From Purshia tridentata (taxonomy: Eukaryota > Streptophyta > Magnoliopsida > Rosales > Rosaceae), in contig QANT01003108.1 in assembly GCA_003254885.1 (NCBI GenBank), positions 39,551 to 103,550 on the forward strand: a stretch of 64,000 nt of DNA, in the 5' to 3' direction. Under the pieces are notes generated by a model. That model was not told where the DNA came from and did no database searches. It saw only the letters and a program-made list of their open reading frames with translations. This document shows, piece after piece, positions 58,558-64,000 of the stretch. The stretch's first letter is position 1; every line of letters starts with the position of its first letter. The position numbers and the translations under genes were made by a program.

Positions 58558-58560
<3 letters not shown>

Positions 58561-58592
<32 letters not shown>
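58561..58592 (+). repeat. CT microsatellite
   Basis: Sixteen CT units in the promoter of HLH gene 1; shorter CT tracts recur at about 58689-58765. Confidence 0.8.
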
Positions 58593-58976
58593 ACATGATA
58601 TTATAATGTATTTATTATATTAAAGCTAGCTAGGTTGATTCTCCAAGTCTTTCCTCCTTCCTCTTTACACCTCCATTTCCAATATTCTCTCCTTCTCTCT
58701 TTCTCTCTTTCTCTCCTCGATCTCCTCCTTAAATTTCCTAATCCCATATCTCTCTCTCTCTCTCTATAGATCTCCTGTTTTTTGGGTACATAGTTTTTGA
58801 GGAGAGACAGACAGTGTGTCAGAGCTGGTCAGAAAACATAAATTCTCCCTTGTTTGTCTTGGTGGCTTGTGGCCAAGCGGACCCCTTTCTGTCAGAACAA
58901 AATCTTTATCTTGTTCATTTGTCTCAATTTGTACCACCCCAACCCTCCCAAAACCCTAACCTTTTTTTGGGCACCC

Positions 58977-59474
58977 ATGAATTCTCGTACCTTATTGTTA
59001 TCTCCTAACCCTAGTTCGCTGAAATCTAGGTTCGCGAGAGGGCTCCTCCAATCCCTCACGCGTATACGCAAACATGGACACATGGCCAGGTCATCTCCCA
59101 CGCCTCGAGAGATCCGGCACCGATGCCATAGAATTAAGATCGCTGCTTATGCGTCCATGGCTTCCGCCGTGGGGACCAGAAGAGTTTGGAGTCAGGCCTT
59201 GCTTTGGAAGATCCGAAACAGACGCTCTGCCGTTTTGAAGAGAATTAATAGGACTCATAATCAGCCCATGAATAGGAGATGTGTGCAGAAATTGATAAAG
59301 AAGAACCGGGTTGAGGTCGGTGGTTCGGATCAAGTGAGTAGGCTCAGGAAGGTGGTGCCGGGCGGTGAAGCCATGGATACTTGCAAGCTGCTGGAAGAGA
59401 CTGCTCATTTTATGAAGTGCCTTGCCACACAGGTAAAGGTGATGTCAAGAATTGCGGAAATTTACTCTACTTGA
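58977..59474 (+). CDS. IBH1-like atypical bHLH (HLH) regulator, copy 1
   Basis: Single exon, 165 aa, starting MNSRTLLLSPNPSSLKSRF. This start aligns with that of copy 2 (MNPPRLNLRPSTLKSRF). The middle, IKIAAYASMASAVGTRRVWS then QALLWKIRNRRSAVLKR, is the conserved IBH1/IBL motif that replaces a true DNA-contacting basic region. A helix-loop-helix follows: LRKVVPGGEAMDTCKLLEET, HFMKCLATQVKVMSRIAEIY. Proteins of this type dimerise with growth-promoting bHLH factors (HBI1, ACE class) and block DNA binding, limiting cell elongation downstream of brassinosteroid and gibberellin. The long leader is T/C-rich and shares tgtcagaacaaaatct with copy 2. The family call is firm; ranking among IBH1, IBL1 and AIF types is not. 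Confidence 0.88.
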   Translation: MNSRTLLLSPNPSSLKSRFARGLLQSLTRIRKHGHMARSSPTPREIRHRCHRIKIAAYASMASAVGTRRVWSQALLWKIRNRRSAVLKRINRTHNQPMNRRCVQKLIKKNRVEVGGSDQVSRLRKVVPGGEAMDTCKLLEETAHFMKCLATQVKVMSRIAEIYST

Positions 59475-62433
59475 TGTTACAAAGAATTACTTACTGGAAA
59501 ACAAAAAATCTCATGTATACAGGAAAAAAAATTACAAAAAAAGATGTTTAATTATGTACTTTGATCTGGATATATGGTATATACATAGGGCCACCAAATT
59601 TATGAAAAAAAAAAAAAAAAGGAAATGGCCGGGGAGATCGATTTACGTGTTTTTGTTGATAGATTTTATATGTATTGCCTGTGTATATATATCGTCCTGT
59701 AATTATCTTAATTAGTTTTCTTCTTTTTATTTTGTTTTGTTCTAAATCGTAATTTTCTTCTTTGATTGTTCATTTTCAATGAATTTCTCCCTCTACAGTA
59801 TTTTTCTTAGTACATTATTCAAATTCGTTTATGAATTTTTATCTTCTTGATTGCATTTGTAACAATCATTTAATTAATTATTCTGATAATTAATATAGTT
59901 TCTTAATAAATTAGTTCTATATATATATATATGCATTTAATTCTTAGAATTTCTTAATTCGTCTTGTAACTAAGGGCATTTGGGCTTGGGGTTCTAGGCC
60001 GGGTACGTTCTCGCTTAGTTTTGGTGTTTCATCAGAAGGCAAATATTTGTTTAATTAGGACTCTATGTTTGGGGTGGAATACCAATTTTTTGAGTGTATT
60101 TCAAACATATTATATGAGCTTTTAAACCAAGATTTTTACACATTAATTACCATATTGAGGATATTTTAGTGCGTACTGATGATCATCTGTCAAACTTCTT
60201 GTTTTCTCCTTCATTGATGTGGTAAATATAGAGTTGACGTACACATGCATGAATAGGCTGAAATAGCCAAAGTTTCTACTTTCTAAATAAATTAAGAAGA
60301 TCGAGTATGTTGTATACATATTCTCGATATTCTGATATGCTTCATCGTTCTACTTCTATATTGATTACCCATTCTCTCTTTTTCAGCTATGAGCTTTAAT
60401 TTGAATGTGAATTTTATATACATATATATGGTGATTTAGTATAATTAAGTATCAATCTTGACATATATATGATCTCTCAAGTGATTAGCCCATTTGCATT
60501 TCAGGTGTTTTAAATTGAATATGGGGGTTCTCCTACAAAATACGTCAAAAGACCCAATATCTATATGTTCATATGACCCTTGATGTTATGCAAGTTTATT
60601 TGAGATCCTAGATAGCTTAATAATTAATAGTACGTACTATGAGTATCTGGAAAAGGAAAACAAAAAAAAACAAAAAAGCCTCTTGGCATTTTTGGTTAGT
60701 TAGGTGTGGATTATAACGGCGACATTATCAGTTGATGTGTCATTTAATATATAATTTGGAGTATTGAATATAAACTATGAACTACTCATAGAAATCCATG
60801 GAGCTTTAGATTAATGGATCGGAGAGGACAGATAGAAGATAAATTATATATCAATTAACAAATGCAATATGTGTTATTTCCTCATTCATCTTGTGCTCGT
60901 AACAGTTCATAATTTGCATTAGAACCAAAATCAAAATCTAATATAATTAATACTTGGAAATATTAATAAAAATTAAATTTTTATCAAGGATAACAACCTA
61001 ATTTTTGCTCATGGCGATGCCAACACCAAAGGGAAGAAAAAAGCTAGAAATTTGAAAATCAAGAAGCTAGGAAACAGCAATTTTAACAGACAAAATTAAT
61101 CTATATATGGAGTATTGATTATTCCAGCATTACAAACGGAAATTTAATGTTAATTCATGTTCCCAATCTAGTGCACTATATATATATAATTTTATTTTTT
61201 TTTCTAAATTTCGATTTTATATTATATGCATATCGATCACTGCTCTGCAACAAAAGGAAAAAAAAAAAAGGTTTTGTGCTCAATGAGGAATATGCACACC
61301 AAACAGTGAGTCAGAATGCATTTTAGTGGTCCAGCACAGTTAATGATAATTAAATCAGAGTCAAGCACTGTTGGTCCAGCTTAATTATTGAAAAAATATT
61401 AATTAATTAAGCCTACTAGTTATGAGTTGGTTAAATAGTCTAATTCTAGAACAATTGATGATATCGATATATCAAGCATGTCATGCATGTTATAGGAAAA
61501 CCAGGCCCACCCATGTTCTTATTTTGCTTCTGATAATCAAGTGCAGCTATAGTAGTGCATCCTTTAGTTGAAAGGCTCCAATCCATGGTGTGCAATTTGC
61601 CAATTTGGCTTGCATATTGCATATCTGTCACTTTGTTCTTTTCAAGTTTTTTAATTAAAGGTCCTTTTTTAAATATATGGCATATGATGAAAGTAATTAA
61701 AAAGAAGTCCTCCTTGAATTAAATTACCCTAAAATAAACAATATATATCACTTTCAGATTGCTGCCTGCTGGAGTTGAAGAGGAATAGCTATAGTTTTTA
61801 CTATGCAGAGGTCAACCCTTCTTACAAGATTGATTATGTTGTAATTTAATTTCCTGCATTCGTGTGCAAGGTTTTATTTTTTATTGATATTTATTGGAGC
61901 TAATTAACCATAAGCATTTGGAGGCTTGCAGCCCGTTGAAATACTTAACACCACCATGCATTTGTGCATGAAGCTTGTGTTTGTCCAGATTTTAAGGAAG
62001 GCATGAAGCTGTACGTGAATAACAGTTACGGGAGAGAATAATTCACTTTAAACATTAATTAAGAAAAAATATCACATTGTCAATATATTATCTAAAATAT
62101 TGGTAATCAGTTAATATATAACCTATCCAGATTGACTATCTGATGTTAATTAATAGGGTATTCTCATAATATTTTACGATAGTGTTTTTTATTTTGACAA
62201 AAAGATAATCTAACAACATAAGATGCGCATTAATTTATATTATCAAACTCTAAATATTATATATCAGTCATTCTTTCAATCCAGCTTACTGAATACGTAC
62301 CATTTTCTTTCACCATATGTTACCTCACCAAAAAATTCAAATTCAAATATGAAGTTAGCGTAATCAGGTATTAGATAGAGTTAGAGGGAAAGATCCAATA
62401 ACAGAAAAAAAGCTAATTAGAGAGGAAATTAAA
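59475..62433. other. Intergenic between the HLH pair
   Basis: 3' UTR of copy 1, then very AT-rich DNA with TA runs. The conserved distal blocks for copy 2 lie at 61306-61330, 61496-61517 and 61617-61635. No gene recognised. Confidence 0.5.
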
Positions 62434-62550
62434 GGACCCACACAGCTAATCCCAAGTGGGTAATGGAACCATGTGCTCTCATATGGTGGTTGGCCCTTGG
62501 CAACCCCACAAAAACCCCACTTTATAATTAATTTCACCTCCCAAAACTCA
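62434..62550 (+). promoter_or_regulatory. Conserved non-coding block upstream of HLH gene 2
   Basis: Partner of 58391-58503: aagtgggtaatggaacc, atgtgctctcatatggtgg, ttggcccttggcaacccca and tttcacctcccaaaact. It lies about 330-445 bp before the ATG at 62878. Confidence 0.65.
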
Positions 62551-62877
62551 AACTGAAGACCCAAGAAGAAACCCCTAACTAGCTAGCTATAATTAATAAC
62601 GCAATTATTTTATTTGTAGCTATAGCTGGTATCTAAAAGAATTTGATTCCTTAGTGTCCTTCCTCTTTATGCCTCTCAATCTTAACCCCTCTCACACACA
62701 CATACACAGACATTTGTGTCAGAACTGATTCCTCTCTTGTCCTTGTGAGTTGTGAGAGCAATTGGACCCTTTGTGTCAGAACAAAATCTATATCTCCAAC
62801 TTTTGTAAAACCCAACTGCTCCAAAACCCTATTTGATTATCAGGAAGAAATTAAGAGTTCTTCTACACCCACCAAAT

Positions 62878-63366
62878 ATGAATCCTCCACGATTGAATTT
62901 GAGGCCTAGTACCTTAAAATCAAGGTTCACAAAAGGGTTTCTTAGAGCCCTAAAGAGCTTAAATAATAAGCAAAGATCATCACCACATGTATCTTCTCCT
63001 CTGGAGATGTGTAGACGATATCTCATGGTTAAGATTGCGGCTGATGCATCCATGGCTTCAGCTGTGGGGTCAAGGAGAGCTTGGAGTAGAGCTTTGCTTG
63101 TCAAGATCCGAAGCCGGCGGGCTGCAGCCAGAAGATCAATGAGTGGTTTTAGCATGAAAAACAAACATCTAAGGAAGAAGATGAAGAAGAAGTGCGGTAC
63201 TGATGATGCTGGGATTATTTGTGAGGCGAATGAGCTTCGGAAGTTGGTACCGGGGGGTGAAGCCATGGAAGTTTGGATCTTGTTGGATGAGGCTGCTCAT
63301 TACATAAAGTGTCTCAGCACCCAGGTAAATGTGATGGCAAGGATTGCAGATGCTTATTCTGCTTAA
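62878..63366 (+). CDS. IBH1-like atypical bHLH (HLH) regulator, copy 2
   Basis: Single exon, 162 aa, start MNPPRLNLRPSTLKSRFTKG. It carries the family core VKIAADASMASAVGSRRAWS then RALLVKIRSRRAAARRS, a Lys-rich stretch (KHLRKKMKKKCG) and the HLH, LRKLVPGGEAMEVWILLDEA and HYIKCLSTQVNVMARIADAY. No intron. Its basic stretch lacks the Glu/Arg contacts needed for E-box binding, so it should act as a repressor by dimerising. It is about 3.4 kb from copy 1, in the same direction, with conserved promoter blocks and leader (gtgtcagaac and ttgtgtcagaacaaaatct), so the pair arose by tandem duplication that included regulatory DNA. A short upstream frame (ATG at 62664, about 19 codons) lies in the leader. 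Confidence 0.88.
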   Translation: MNPPRLNLRPSTLKSRFTKGFLRALKSLNNKQRSSPHVSSPLEMCRRYLMVKIAADASMASAVGSRRAWSRALLVKIRSRRAAARRSMSGFSMKNKHLRKKMKKKCGTDDAGIICEANELRKLVPGGEAMEVWILLDEAAHYIKCLSTQVNVMARIADAYSA

Positions 63367-63940
63367 GCTAGCTAGCAACAAGCTAGCTACATATGTTCTT
63401 AATTATGGATTGATTTTATAAAAATAATAACAATTTCAATCAACCAAAAGGCAAATATGGTATGAAAATAAAGTTGCAGGGTCCATGAAAAAAAAGATCA
63501 TTATGTATAGCGTTAAACCTTATTTTAGGGACTGTAATATGGCAGAAGATGTACTTGTTGATGAGGTTCATGTGAGATTTAAGCTGATGGGTTTTATTGC
63601 TTAATTTTCGCCAGATAGCGTGATTCCCAAATTTGTGCTTTATTATCCTTAAAATTTTGAAGCTAACCGATCTTTATACAACAAACTACATTCATCTCCT
63701 TAAGAAATTATTTCCCAATTTTAAAACCCTAAAAAGCTATAACATCTTTCTTATTGCATGCATTTACCATTTAAAAGAATCTATATCGATCATTGCATCT
63801 CTCTTATTGCATCTATCATATTGAATGTCATAGAATAATTTTGGGTCTTCAAGTCTGTTATAGTCACGTAAGAGCTGCTCATGATCTGGGATCCAATTTC
63901 TAGGAAATGGAGTGTAAAATGTGTAATCACAATATAAATT
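63367..63940. other. 3' flank of HLH gene 2
   Basis: 3' UTR and AT-rich DNA; no gene seen. Confidence 0.45.
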
Positions 63941-64000
63941 GGGTTAAATACGTTTTTAGTCCCTATGTTTTACTTCAAAAACAAATTTAGTCCTCGTGGT
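63941..64000. mobile_element. Edge of a dispersed repeat, cut by the window
   Basis: gggttaaatacgtttttagt and the following ccctatgttttacttc look like the terminal repeat of a widespread plant MITE/CACTA-type family (gggttaaat-ntttttngtccct). Only the first 60 bp are inside the window. Confidence 0.4.

Noticed and set aside
58854-58976. N-terminal extension of HLH copy 1 from an upstream non-ATG codon
   Set aside because: No ATG, and alignment with copy 2 starts at the ATG at 58977.
1-64000. CRISPR arrays, phage genes, operons or bacterial defence systems
   Set aside because: The window is plant nuclear DNA with introns throughout; nothing of this kind is present.

Overview
This is a nuclear segment of a eudicot plant, and Rosaceae is my best guess. 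The genes have many GT-AG introns in an AT-rich background. There are MITE- and hAT-type elements and plant-only families (DUF295 F-box, TIR-NBS-LRR tail, NOI/RIN4, DIR1-type lipid-transfer proteins, IBH1-like HLH). The family assignment rests only on the style of the TIR-NBS-LRR tail. A single N inside a poly-T run at 38544 suggests a draft assembly.

Layout: 0-3 kb is a graveyard with a frameshifted F-box/DUF295 gene, a second F-box scrap and an orphan 3' end of a TIR-NBS-LRR gene. 4-8 kb holds a small Arg-rich protein gene and an eight-exon HMCES/SRAP DNA-protein crosslink gene on the minus strand. 9.1-10.1 kb is a Harbinger-like non-autonomous element carrying a proline-rich segment. 10.3-12.6 kb is a five-exon gene for a predicted mitochondrial protein. 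13.6-19.8 kb is the 18-exon augmin subunit 3 gene (616 aa). 20.8-24.5 kb has two minus-strand genes, a CxCxPTxHxGSFRC protein and a NOI/RIN4-like protein. 27.8-30.1 kb is a tandem pair of DIR1-like lipid-transfer genes.

From 31.5 to 43.2 kb is a heavily rearranged accessory block. One intact VOC (glyoxalase-fold) gene sits beside broken VOC relatives, and two of these formed a two-domain fusion later split by a 1.76-kb hAT insertion. Around them lie relics of DIR1, a chloroplast quinone-oxidoreductase homologue, eIF2-gamma, an FBD F-box gene and the mitochondrial-protein gene from 10 kb. Two identical tRNA-Lys(UUU) genes follow at 43.4-43.7 kb. Then come PRDA1 (43.9-47.5 kb), fimbrin (50.3-54.6 kb) and two tandem IBH1-like atypical HLH genes (59.0 and 62.9 kb) that share conserved upstream non-coding blocks.

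From memory, the order fimbrin - PRDA1 - VOC - DIR1 pair - AUG3 matches a stretch of Arabidopsis chromosome 5 (about At5g48460 to At5g48520). If so, the core is an ancient collinear block and the 31-43 kb debris is a lineage-specific insertion and duplication zone. No operon-like or defence-island system is present. The most unusual structure is the VOC cluster.
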